From Lentisphaeria bacterium (GTDB lineage: Bacteria > Verrucomicrobiota > Lentisphaeria > Victivallales > UBA1829), in contig DPDG01000054.1 in the NCBI GenBank assembly GCA_003526375.1, forward strand, positions 49,859 to 113,858: a stretch of DNA of 64,000 nucleotides, given 5' to 3'. A program made the position numbers and the translations under genes. This document shows, piece by piece, positions 44,490 to 52,526 of the stretch (position 1 is its first letter; each line of letters opens with the position of its first letter). The notes beneath the pieces are model-generated. The model searched no databases. It was not told where the DNA came from and saw only the letters and a list, made by a program, of their open reading frames with translations.

Positions 44490-45932
44490 ATGAAAAAGAA
44501 TCTGCCCGGAAAACTTCATTTTGTCGGCGCGGGAGGTATCGGGATGAGCGCACTGGCGCAAATGGCGCGTTCCCTCGGACACGAGGTCACGGGCAGTGAC
44601 CGGGCGCTCCATGCGCCGGAAAACAGCGCAATATTTCAGGCGCTTTGCGCACAGGGCGTCAAACTCTGCGAACAGGACGGTTCCGTCTATCAGAGTTTCA
44701 CGCCGGAGGCAATCATCTACTCCACGGCGATCGAGGAAGACAATCCCGATTTCAAAAACGCGCCGGCGGGAATGGAGCGGATTCACCGCTCCGTCGCGCT
44801 GGAGCGTTCCATTCAGGAACTGAGCGCCGAACTGAATTTCGCAGTCACGGGCACCTGCGGAAAAACCAGCGTCAGCGCATGGCTGGCGGAAGCGCTTGAA
44901 AATCTCGGGCAGAATCCCGGAGTCATTTCCGGCGGACTGATCAATGCGTTCCGTTCGGAAAACCTCGCGGGCAATTACAGGAGAGGCTCCGGCAGATACT
45001 TTGTCATCGAAGCCGATGAAAGCGACAAGAGTCTTTTGAACTATCCGACCGATGCCGCACTGATTCTGAATATCGGCACGGATCACTATTCCAAAGAGGA
45101 GCTGGCGCGGGTATTCGGGGAATTCGCCGCAAACACCAGCCGCATTGCCGTGCTGGAAGATCAGGCTTACAAAACAATCCGCAGTCTCCACAAAAAGGAT
45201 TTTCTGCCGGGACATCAGGAAAAACTGCTGTTCAGCACCGATGTCCATGCGCCGGACAGGATTGATGGAATCCGTGTCATCCGCCTCAACGGTTTCTCCA
45301 GTGGCAAGGACGGTGCTTATGCGGCAATCGACGGACACGCAAAAATACGCCTGCCCGGTCCCGGTTTCTATACCGCCGCCAATGCTCTCGCGGTCTATAC
45401 TGCACTTCTGGCGCTCGGCTTCAGTCCCGGCGACGCCATCGGCAGCGTGGAGTCATTCCACGGGGTATGGCGCAGGTTCAACGCGGCAGGGAAAAACGGC
45501 AAAGGCGCGCTGGTCTTCGACGACTATGCGCACAATGTGGAAAAAATCATCTCCTGCATCGAAGCGGGACGGGAACTTTCATCAAACCGCGTGATTGCCC
45601 TGTTCCAGCCGCACGGGTTCAAACCGTTCGGTTTCATGCGCGAGGAACTCTTTTCCGCGCTGGAGAAAAATCTCCGCCCCGGAGACCGTTTCGTTCTGAT
45701 GCCGGTCTTCTATGCCGGCGGCAGTTCCAGCTTCTCACCGACAGCGGAAGAAGTCGCGGCGGAATATCAAATGAAAACCAGACATGCGGGACGCTATCTG
45801 ACCTTCTCCGGCAGGAAAGCGGCGCAGGATTACCTGCACGAACACAGTGCTTCCGGCGACGTGATCCTTGTCATGGGAGCACGCGACAATTCACTCTCGA
45901 ACTGGGCACGCACCATCGCCCGTACAACCTGA
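44490..45932 (+). CDS. murC: MurC-family Mur ligase with variant P-loop
   Basis: 480 aa. The N-terminal Rossmann motif is that of MurC/Mpl (HFVGAGGIGMSALAQMA). The ATP loop is GTCGKTSV (residues 121-128), where MurC and Mpl normally have GTHGKTTT; the lysine is kept. FDDYAHNVEKI, ALFQPHGF and the C-terminal Rossmann domain are typical of the family. It ligates an amino acid or peptide to a UDP-MurNAc-type substrate in cell-wall synthesis or recycling. It could be the main MurC or an Mpl-like recycling ligase; the odd P-loop leaves this open. AAGGAG lies about 9 nt upstream. Confidence 0.75.
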   Translation: MKKNLPGKLHFVGAGGIGMSALAQMARSLGHEVTGSDRALHAPENSAIFQALCAQGVKLCEQDGSVYQSFTPEAIIYSTAIEEDNPDFKNAPAGMERIHRSVALERSIQELSAELNFAVTGTCGKTSVSAWLAEALENLGQNPGVISGGLINAFRSENLAGNYRRGSGRYFVIEADESDKSLLNYPTDAALILNIGTDHYSKEELARVFGEFAANTSRIAVLEDQAYKTIRSLHKKDFLPGHQEKLLFSTDVHAPDRIDGIRVIRLNGFSSGKDGAYAAIDGHAKIRLPGPGFYTAANALAVYTALLALGFSPGDAIGSVESFHGVWRRFNAAGKNGKGALVFDDYAHNVEKIISCIEAGRELSSNRVIALFQPHGFKPFGFMREELFSALEKNLRPGDRFVLMPVFYAGGSSSFSPTAEEVAAEYQMKTRHAGRYLTFSGRKAAQDYLHEHSASGDVILVMGARDNSLSNWARTIARTT

Positions 45933-45946
45933 AAGGAAAAGAACCG

Positions 45947-46735
45947 ATGAAAATGATTCTGACACTCTGTCTTCTGGCGGCAGCCGCCCTGCCCTCTTTC
46001 GCCGCGGGAGAAAGCCTGATCGTCACCTCCGACGGCAAACGGATCAACACAAGCTCCATCACGGCAAAACCCAACGGCGATCTCGAATATGTTTCGCCGG
46101 ACAACAGCAGTCTGCGCGTCCGGATCGCGAAAGGACGGTACCGTTACGCCTGGGTCCCGAAACCGGCGGATGTCACGGAAGCGGACGCAAAATATAAAAG
46201 CGGCGACTACAAGGCGGCGGCGGAACTCTATCTCAAGGCATATCTCAATTATCGGAATCTCGGATGGGATGTTTACTGTATGATGATGGAGGCGGACACG
46301 CTCGACAAGCTCGGCATGACGCCCGACGCCGTCAGCAAGCTGGAAAACCTCAAAAAGACGAGAGTTCTCAATCCGGATCTGGAAAACGACTACCAGCGCG
46401 CAATGTTCCGCCTGGCTCTGCTGTATCTGAAAACAGGCAGCACGGAAGCGGCGGAACAGTTGCTGGCGAAAGTCTCCCGGAGCAGAAATGACGAACTCGC
46501 ATCCTCGGCATTCATGAAACGGGCGGAAATCCTGGCGGGGCGCGGCAACAGAAAAGACGCCGCAAATCTTTATTTTCAGGTTGCCCTGCTTTTCCCGAAG
46601 AGTGCAAAACATCCGGAAGCGCTTTACCGCACCTATGAAAATCTCAAGGCGCTGAAAGATGCGCGTGCGGATAAATTTGCGGCGCGCCTGAAAGCGGAAT
46701 ATCCCAATGATAGTTTTGCAAAACGGTTGAAATAA
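45947..46735 (+). CDS. Secreted TPR-repeat protein
   Basis: 262 aa from the ATG at 45947, with AAAGG upstream. The open frame extends earlier, but this ATG gives a signal peptide (MKMILTLCLLAAAALPSFAAG). Residues 70-260 carry several TPR-like helix pairs (ADAKYKSGDYKAAAELYLKAYLNY; AMFRLALLYLKTGSTEAAEQLL; RGNRKDAANLYFQVALLFP). TPR proteins act as scaffolds, here in the periplasm. It lies 14 bp after the Mur ligase, so a cell-wall-related role is possible but unproven. Confidence 0.8.
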   Translation: MKMILTLCLLAAAALPSFAAGESLIVTSDGKRINTSSITAKPNGDLEYVSPDNSSLRVRIAKGRYRYAWVPKPADVTEADAKYKSGDYKAAAELYLKAYLNYRNLGWDVYCMMMEADTLDKLGMTPDAVSKLENLKKTRVLNPDLENDYQRAMFRLALLYLKTGSTEAAEQLLAKVSRSRNDELASSAFMKRAEILAGRGNRKDAANLYFQVALLFPKSAKHPEALYRTYENLKALKDARADKFAARLKAEYPNDSFAKRLK

Positions 46736-46778
46736 GATTTCCGGCGTGCTATTAGTACGGGACATAAAATCCGGCAAA

Positions 46779-46807
46779 TTGCGGTTGAAATATATTGATT
46801 CTATAAA
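46779..46807 (+). promoter_or_regulatory. Promoter of the NYN/mla operon
   Basis: TTGCGG at 46779-46784 and TATAAA at 46802-46807, 17-bp spacer, 15 bp before the start codon. Confidence 0.45.
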
Positions 46808-46822
46808 CGGTACTGAAGAAAA

Positions 46823-47773
46823 ATGATCTACAATGAACGGGAAATGAGACTGTTACGCATCGGAATCTTTTACGATGGGAACTACTTCTACCATGTCAGC
46901 AATTATTATTGTTACGGACATCCGCGAAAATCAAGGCTCAGCATCCCCGGCATTCATGAATTCATCAAGAAATACATCGCAATCCAGGAGAACATCAACC
47001 CGAAGTTCTGCCAGATCGTCGATTGCCATTATTTCCGCGGACGGCTTCCGGCAATGGAGGCGAACGAACGCCAGATTCTGCTGAATGAACGCGTCTTTGA
47101 TGACATCCTGATGCGCGAGGGAATCGTGACCCATTACCTGCCGATGTCCCGCGGCGGCGAAAAAGGCGTGGATGTATCGCTTGCGCTGGAAGTGCTGGAG
47201 CTTACCATTTTCAAAAAGTTCAACGTGGTCGTGCTGATCGCCAGCGACGGCGATTATGTGCCGCTGGTACGCAAACTCAATTCGCTCGGAACGCGCGTCA
47301 TGGTGCTCGGATGGGACTTTGAATATACCGACGACAACGGCAACCAGCGCTATACCAGCACTTCGTCCAAACTCATGAACGATGCAACCTACCCGATCCG
47401 GATGCATGATGTGATCAACGGGACGAAGAAAATCCCCGAAGTCTGCCCCGACATGCTGTTCGTGAACCAGCAGTCGCCGGACAATCAATATGTCCCGGCG
47501 CCGGGGGAAAATCTTTACTTTGCGGAAGAATCCTCCGGGGAGCCGGCACAGCCGCCCCGCCTGCGCGGCAAAATCGTTCAGCTCCGCGGCGGCTACGGAT
47601 TCATCTCCACCGATATTCCGTCGAAGAACCTGTTTTTCTTCATCGAGGAACTGCGCAACTGCGATTTCAACGAACTCCAGATCGGAGACCTCATGGAATA
47701 TGAACCGGGCATGAACGACAGAGGAGAATGCTGCAAGAACATCACACTGATTTCTCATGCGGCGCCGCGCTGA
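46823..47773 (+). CDS. NYN-domain ribonuclease-like protein with cold-shock-like domain
   Basis: 316 aa. Residues 8-190 form a NYN (PIN-like, LabA/DUF88) domain with acidic metal ligands in IGIFYDGNYFY, GGEKGVDVSLALEVLEL and VLIASDGDYVPLVRKLNSLG. The C-terminal part (about 247-310) looks like a cold-shock/S1-type OB fold (GKIVQLRGGYGFISTD; LFFFIEEL). Predicted to be a cytoplasmic RNA-binding nuclease. The mlaE-like gene starts 2 nt after its stop, so it is probably transcribed with the lipid transporter. Confidence 0.85.
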   Translation: MIYNEREMRLLRIGIFYDGNYFYHVSNYYCYGHPRKSRLSIPGIHEFIKKYIAIQENINPKFCQIVDCHYFRGRLPAMEANERQILLNERVFDDILMREGIVTHYLPMSRGGEKGVDVSLALEVLELTIFKKFNVVVLIASDGDYVPLVRKLNSLGTRVMVLGWDFEYTDDNGNQRYTSTSSKLMNDATYPIRMHDVINGTKKIPEVCPDMLFVNQQSPDNQYVPAPGENLYFAEESSGEPAQPPRLRGKIVQLRGGYGFISTDIPSKNLFFFIEELRNCDFNELQIGDLMEYEPGMNDRGECCKNITLISHAAPR

Positions 47774-47775
47774 TT

Positions 47776-48585
47776 ATGATTGACAGGAGCAGCATATTTT
47801 TACAGGTGGGCGATGTCACCTGCGTCATCTGGAAGGAAACCCTGAATCTGATTCTTTTTATCGGAGAGGTTTCTTCCGCATGTATTGACGCGGTCAGGCA
47901 ACCGAAGAAAATACGCTGGCGCGAGACGCTTTTCTATATGAATATGTGCGGTTCGGACGGTCTTCCCATCACGGCGCTGATCTGTCTTCTCACGGGAATT
48001 ATTCTCGGCTACCAGTGTGCGGTCCAGATGCACAAATACGGCGCGGATGCATTTCTTCCGGGGCTCGTCGGCTGTTCGGTGGTGCGCGAACTCGGTCCGA
48101 TGATGGTCGCAATCGTCGCGACCGGACGCGCAGGGTCCGCATTCGCAGCGGAAATCGGGACAATGAAAGTCTCCGAGGAGATCGACGCCATGCGGACAAT
48201 GGGATTCATTCCGGAACGTTTTCTTGTGATCCCGAAGCTCATCGCCATGATGCTGATGATCCCGATGCTGACGACGATCGGAGACATCATGGGCATCGTC
48301 GGCGGCATGATCGTCGGCAACTCCGCCCTGGGTATGCCCCTCCAGACCTATTATCAGCAGACCGTCGAATGGGTCAAGCCGGAATACTTCTTCGAGAGCA
48401 TCTTCAAAAGCGTCATTTTCGCAGTCATCATCACCGTCACCGGATGCTGGCGCGGATTCCGGACCGGCAATGATTCCATCGCAGTCGGCAGGGCAACCAC
48501 GACAGCGGTCGTAATCAGCATTCTTTTCATCATTCTCTGCGACACGCTTCTCGCGCATCTTTTCAACACGATCTTTTTCGGGTGA
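47776..48585 (+). CDS. mlaE: MlaE-type ABC transporter permease
   Basis: 269 aa from the ATG at 47776 (an in-frame start at 47728 would overlap the NYN gene). It matches the MlaE/YrbE permease family: QVGDVTCVIWKE at the N-terminus, then YQCAVQMHKYGADAFLPGLVGCSVVRELGPMMVAIVATGRAGSAFAAEIGTMKVSEEIDAMRTMG, followed by several membrane helices. It forms the inner-membrane channel of a phospholipid or lipid transporter with MlaF and MlaD, encoded next. Confidence 0.93.
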   Translation: MIDRSSIFLQVGDVTCVIWKETLNLILFIGEVSSACIDAVRQPKKIRWRETLFYMNMCGSDGLPITALICLLTGIILGYQCAVQMHKYGADAFLPGLVGCSVVRELGPMMVAIVATGRAGSAFAAEIGTMKVSEEIDAMRTMGFIPERFLVIPKLIAMMLMIPMLTTIGDIMGIVGGMIVGNSALGMPLQTYYQQTVEWVKPEYFFESIFKSVIFAVIITVTGCWRGFRTGNDSIAVGRATTTAVVISILFIILCDTLLAHLFNTIFFG

Positions 48586-48589
48586 CACC

Positions 48590-49354
48590 ATGGAACCGGC
48601 AATCTCAGTTCAGAATCTTTCCGCAGGATACGGCAGCCGCACGATCCTTGAGAATATCTCATTCGACGTCCCCGCGGGGCAGATCGTCACGATCCTCGGC
48701 GGTTCCGGCTGCGGCAAAAGCACGCTGATGAAACACATGATCGGGCTCTATGCTCCGATTGCGGGCGATGTACTGATTCACGGAAAGAGCATCGTCCGCA
48801 GCGTGGGCGACCAGAAGCGCGCCATCATGCGGCAGTTCGGTGTAGCATACCAGGGAGGCGCCCTGTTCCGTTCGCTTTCGCTTGCGGAAAATATCGCGCT
48901 TCCAATGGAGGAACACACAAAAATGTCGAAAGCGGAAATCCGGGAAAAAGTCAGAGAGAAACTGAAACTGGTCAATCTGGACGGTTATCAGGACTACATG
49001 CCCTCCGATCTCTCCGGCGGCATGGTGAAACGCGCCGCATTTGCGCGTTCGCTCGCACTGGACCCGGATATTCTCTTTTTCGACGAGCCCTCCGCAGGAC
49101 TTGATCCGTTGAGTTCCGCCAGCCTCGACAAACTGATTCTGGACATCCGGGAAAAAACCGGGGCGACAATCATCGTGGTGACGCATGAACTCGAAAGCAT
49201 TTTCTCCATCGCGGACCGCGCCGTCATGCTGGACGCAAAAACGAAAGGCGTCATCGCAGACGGTCCCCCGCTGGAACTCAGAACACATTCAGCCAATCCG
49301 TTCGTCAGACTTTTCCTGAACCGCGGGCACGATCCGGCGGCTCATCAACAATAA
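48590..49354 (+). CDS. mlaF: MlaF-type ABC transporter ATP-binding protein
   Basis: 254 aa. Walker A GGSGCGKST (residues 37-45), signature LSGGM near residue 141, and Walker B DILFFDEPSAGLDP. The LSGGM variant and AYQGGALFRSLSLAENI are typical of Mla/Ttg2A ATPases. It powers lipid transport with MlaE. It lies 4 bp after mlaE and 11 bp before mlaD. Confidence 0.95.
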   Translation: MEPAISVQNLSAGYGSRTILENISFDVPAGQIVTILGGSGCGKSTLMKHMIGLYAPIAGDVLIHGKSIVRSVGDQKRAIMRQFGVAYQGGALFRSLSLAENIALPMEEHTKMSKAEIREKVREKLKLVNLDGYQDYMPSDLSGGMVKRAAFARSLALDPDILFFDEPSAGLDPLSSASLDKLILDIREKTGATIIVVTHELESIFSIADRAVMLDAKTKGVIADGPPLELRTHSANPFVRLFLNRGHDPAAHQQ

Positions 49355-49365
49355 GGGGTGCAGAC

Positions 49366-50364
49366 ATGGTGGAAACCAACAAATTCAAACTCGGACTTTT
49401 CGTCACAATATCGCTTCTTCTTTTCATCATCGCGGTCGCGTCGATGGGAATCTTCGACTCGCTGTTCAAGTCGCGCGCACACATGGCAACCTTCGTGGAG
49501 GAGTCCGTGCAGGGATTGAACAGCGGTTCGGCGGTCAAGTTCCGCGGCGTTCCGATCGGCAACGTCAGCGACATCACGATCATCATGGAAAGCCAGACGA
49601 TCCGCATCGACATGGTCATAGACCTTTCCAAGTTCAAGACAAAAATCGGGAAGAACATCTTCACCCAGTCCCCGATTTCCGCCCCGGATTTCTATAAATA
49701 CATCCTTTCCGAAATCGACAAGGGACTCCGCTGCCGCATTGAGCCGGACGGCATCACGGGAATCAAATATGTCGAGATGGACTTCTTCAAGGATGTGGAC
49801 AGCCGCATCGCGGACGCAGACGTTAAACCGGGGCTTCATGACAGCGTTTTCTATGTTCCCTCCACCCCCTCCCTGATGTCCAGCCTGCGCTTCAGCATGA
49901 CGGAAATCCTCGCGAACATCGCATCCATTGATTTCAGGAAAATCTCGGATGAAACGGTCTCACTTCTCGGCGCCGCCAATAAAACCTTCAACGATCCGAA
50001 GCTCCAGCATCTGTTGGAAAATGCCGATGACATCATCAGGAAAGCCTCCACAGCGGTCGATACACTGAACGGTTCGATCACGCCGGAGAAGCTGAATTCC
50101 CTGATGACGGAACTGGATCAAACAGTGAAAAGCATCCGTGAGCTTTCTGCAGGACTGGATAAAACGGTGAAAAACTCAAAAATTCCGCAGACGACGGCAT
50201 CAATCCGCGAGCTCTCCGACTCGATCAGCGCCAGCGATGCCAGCGTCAAGACAACGATTCTGAAACTGAATGAAGCTCTGGACGCCATGACGGATCTGAT
50301 TCAGTATATCAATGACAATCCGTCCTCGGTTCTTCACGGCAGGGGAAAACGCGAACAGAAATAG
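49366..50364 (+). CDS. mlaD: MlaD-type MCE-domain substrate-binding protein
   Basis: 332 aa. One N-terminal membrane anchor (residues 8-28), then an MCE domain (about 35-125) with SGSAVKFRGVPIGNVSDI. After it comes a long alpha-helical, probably coiled region to the C-terminus (SITPEKLNSLMTELDQTVKSIRELSAG, and similar repeats). It is longer than E. coli MlaD (183 aa). This long form resembles other MCE proteins that form tunnels. It binds lipid for the MlaEF transporter. No MlaB or MlaC partner follows. Confidence 0.92.
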   Translation: MVETNKFKLGLFVTISLLLFIIAVASMGIFDSLFKSRAHMATFVEESVQGLNSGSAVKFRGVPIGNVSDITIIMESQTIRIDMVIDLSKFKTKIGKNIFTQSPISAPDFYKYILSEIDKGLRCRIEPDGITGIKYVEMDFFKDVDSRIADADVKPGLHDSVFYVPSTPSLMSSLRFSMTEILANIASIDFRKISDETVSLLGAANKTFNDPKLQHLLENADDIIRKASTAVDTLNGSITPEKLNSLMTELDQTVKSIRELSAGLDKTVKNSKIPQTTASIRELSDSISASDASVKTTILKLNEALDAMTDLIQYINDNPSSVLHGRGKREQK

Positions 50365-50460
50365 CGCGACTTTCCGGCAAAGGAGGCGGAACCGTCCTGT
50401 TTTCCGTCTCTTTCCCGAAAGAATATTGAGAAAATTTTATTCGACGGTTCATAAAAATCT

Positions 50461-50488
50461 TTGCATTTTCAATGGGGCGTGCTATATT
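50461..50488 (+). promoter_or_regulatory. Promoter of the etfBA operon
   Basis: TTGCAT at 50461-50466 and TATATT at 50483-50488 with a 16-bp spacer; leaves a leader of about 100 nt before etfB. Confidence 0.65.
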
Positions 50489-50594
50489 GAAATCCTGTTT
50501 TTATAGCCGGACATGCTTGTGCCCGGAGGTGTTCTTTTTTATTTTGGCGGTAACTTAACAATTGAAACAATAACTAACAAACAAGGAGCAGCCA

Positions 50595-51488
50595 GTGCAG
50601 TATAAAATCATAGTGTTTGTAAAGCAGGTTCCTGACACGCAGAATGTCACGGGACAGGCTATGAAACCCGATGGCACTGTAAACAGGCAGGCATTGCCGG
50701 CAATTTTCAACCCCGAAGACCTCAATGCTCTGGAGCTCGCGCTTCAGATCAAGGATCGTTATGACGCAAAAGTCGTTGTGGCGACCATGGGTCCCCCGAA
50801 TGCTTCCAAGGTTCTCAGAGACGCTCTCTGCATGGGTGCCGACGAAGCCGTCCTTCTCACGGACCGTGCATTTGCCGGATCGGACACACTGGCAACCAGT
50901 TACGCACTCAGCTGCTGTGCGAAAAAGATCGGTGATTTCGATCTGATCCTCTGCGGCAGACAGGCAATCGACGGAGACACTGCTCAGGTCGGTCCCCAGA
51001 TTGCGGAAAAACTCGCAATTCCCCAGATTTCCTATGTGGAAGAGGTTCTCGAACTCAAGGACAAAATGGTCAGGGCAAGACGCGCAATCGAAGGCGGTTA
51101 CGAAATCCTCGAATCCCCGATGCCCGTTCTCCTCACCGTCATCGACTCCAACGAGCCCCGTCCGCAGAATGCAAAACGCATCATGAAATACAAGAAAGCC
51201 AAAACCCGTTCCGAATTTGCGGCGGCACAGGGCAGCACCTATGCGGAATCCGGTCAGATGGCGGAATTTGAAAAAGTCTACGGAGAAAAAGGACTCCTCA
51301 TCAAGGAGTGGACCGCCGCCGAAACCGGTGCGGATCTCAAGAGATGCGGTCTTGCCGGTTCTCCCACCAAAGTCAAGCAGATCATGAGTGTTGTGCTCAC
51401 CGCAAGTGACTTCAAGAAGATCGAGCCTACCGAGGCTGGTATTTCCAATTTTATACATGAACTTATCGAAGACCACACATTAGGGTGA
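50595..51488 (+). CDS. etfB: Electron transfer flavoprotein, beta subunit
   Basis: 297 aa starting with GTG, with AAGGAG 6 nt upstream. Clear EtfB hallmarks: IIVFVKQVPDT, IFNPEDLNALELAL, VVVATMGPPNASKVLRDALCMGADEAVLLTDRAFAGSDTLATS, LILCGRQAIDGDTAQVGPQIAE. This pattern is close to EtfB subunits of bifurcating and anaerobic acyl-CoA dehydrogenase systems. The stop overlaps the ribosome-binding region of etfA. It transfers electrons with EtfA, probably from the acyl-CoA dehydrogenase encoded third. Confidence 0.96.
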   Translation: MQYKIIVFVKQVPDTQNVTGQAMKPDGTVNRQALPAIFNPEDLNALELALQIKDRYDAKVVVATMGPPNASKVLRDALCMGADEAVLLTDRAFAGSDTLATSYALSCCAKKIGDFDLILCGRQAIDGDTAQVGPQIAEKLAIPQISYVEEVLELKDKMVRARRAIEGGYEILESPMPVLLTVIDSNEPRPQNAKRIMKYKKAKTRSEFAAAQGSTYAESGQMAEFEKVYGEKGLLIKEWTAAETGADLKRCGLAGSPTKVKQIMSVVLTASDFKKIEPTEAGISNFIHELIEDHTLG

Positions 51489-51493
51489 GCAAT

Positions 51494-52513
51494 ATGACAA
51501 AAATCGGTAACGTATGGGTATTCATCGAGCAGGAAGGCGGAAAAATCGCCGACGTCAGCCTCGAACTCGTCTGCAAGGGGAAAGAGCTTGCCTCAAAACT
51601 CGGCGTCAAAGTTGAAGCGGTTCTCCTCGGTAACAACGTCGCGCACTGTGCCGACACGCTGTTCAGCTACGGTGTCAAGACCGTCTTCCTCGCGGAGGAC
51701 AAACGTCTTGAACCGTTCACGGTTCTTCCTTATGCCAAGGTCATCATGGATCTTATCAAGGAACACAAACCCAACATCCTGCTCTTCGGCGCAACGATGA
51801 AAGGACGCGAACTCGCGCCCCGCGTCGCTTCCGAAAAGCTCGCCGGGCTTACGGCAGACTGCACGGATCTCCAGATTGATGACTTCGATGATAAAGTCAA
51901 CAAGAAATCCTATACCAACAAATTGATGCAGATCCGTCCCGCTTTCGGCGGAAACATCATCGCGACCATCGTCAATACATGGGACGACCCGCAGATGGTT
52001 ACGGTCCGCGAAGGCGTCATGAAGATGGATGCGCCCACACCGGGACTCAAAGGCGAAATCGTCAAAGTCGATGTTGCCCTTACGGAAAAAGAGACGGTGA
52101 TGAAAGTCATCGAACGAATCCGCCAGGAAAAGAGCGTCAACCTCAAAGGTGCGCAGATCATTGTCGCCGGCGGTTACGGAGTCGGGTCAAAAGAAAACTT
52201 CAAGCTGATCCATGATCTTGCGGAAGCGCTCGGCGGCGAAGTCGGAGCTTCCCGCGCGGCGGTTGACGCCGGCTGGATCGATCACGATCATCAGGTCGGT
52301 CAGACCGGCGTGACGGTCAGGCCCAAGCTTTACATCGCATGCGGCATCAGCGGTTCCGTCCAGCACGTCGCGGGAATGAAGGAAAGCAAGAAGATCATTG
52401 CCATCAACAGCGATCCGGGCGCACCGATCTTCTCCGTCGCACATTACGGCATCATCGGGGATCTCAATACCGTTATTCCGATGATGATCAAAGCTTACAA
52501 AGCCAAAGCCTGA
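51494..52513 (+). CDS. etfA: Electron transfer flavoprotein, alpha subunit
   Basis: 339 aa from the ATG at 51494 (AGGGTG 7 nt upstream); a GTG at 51485 overlapping etfB is an alternative. The FAD-binding C-terminal motif is complete (GGYGVGSKENFKLIHDLAEALGGEVGASRAAVDAGWIDHDHQVGQTG, then ACGISGSVQHVAGM and AINSDPGAPIF). No extra N-terminal ferredoxin domain is present. Cytoplasmic, heterodimer with EtfB. Confidence 0.97.
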   Translation: MTKIGNVWVFIEQEGGKIADVSLELVCKGKELASKLGVKVEAVLLGNNVAHCADTLFSYGVKTVFLAEDKRLEPFTVLPYAKVIMDLIKEHKPNILLFGATMKGRELAPRVASEKLAGLTADCTDLQIDDFDDKVNKKSYTNKLMQIRPAFGGNIIATIVNTWDDPQMVTVREGVMKMDAPTPGLKGEIVKVDVALTEKETVMKVIERIRQEKSVNLKGAQIIVAGGYGVGSKENFKLIHDLAEALGGEVGASRAAVDAGWIDHDHQVGQTGVTVRPKLYIACGISGSVQHVAGMKESKKIIAINSDPGAPIFSVAHYGIIGDLNTVIPMMIKAYKAKA

Positions 52514-52526
52514 GAGGACGAATATC

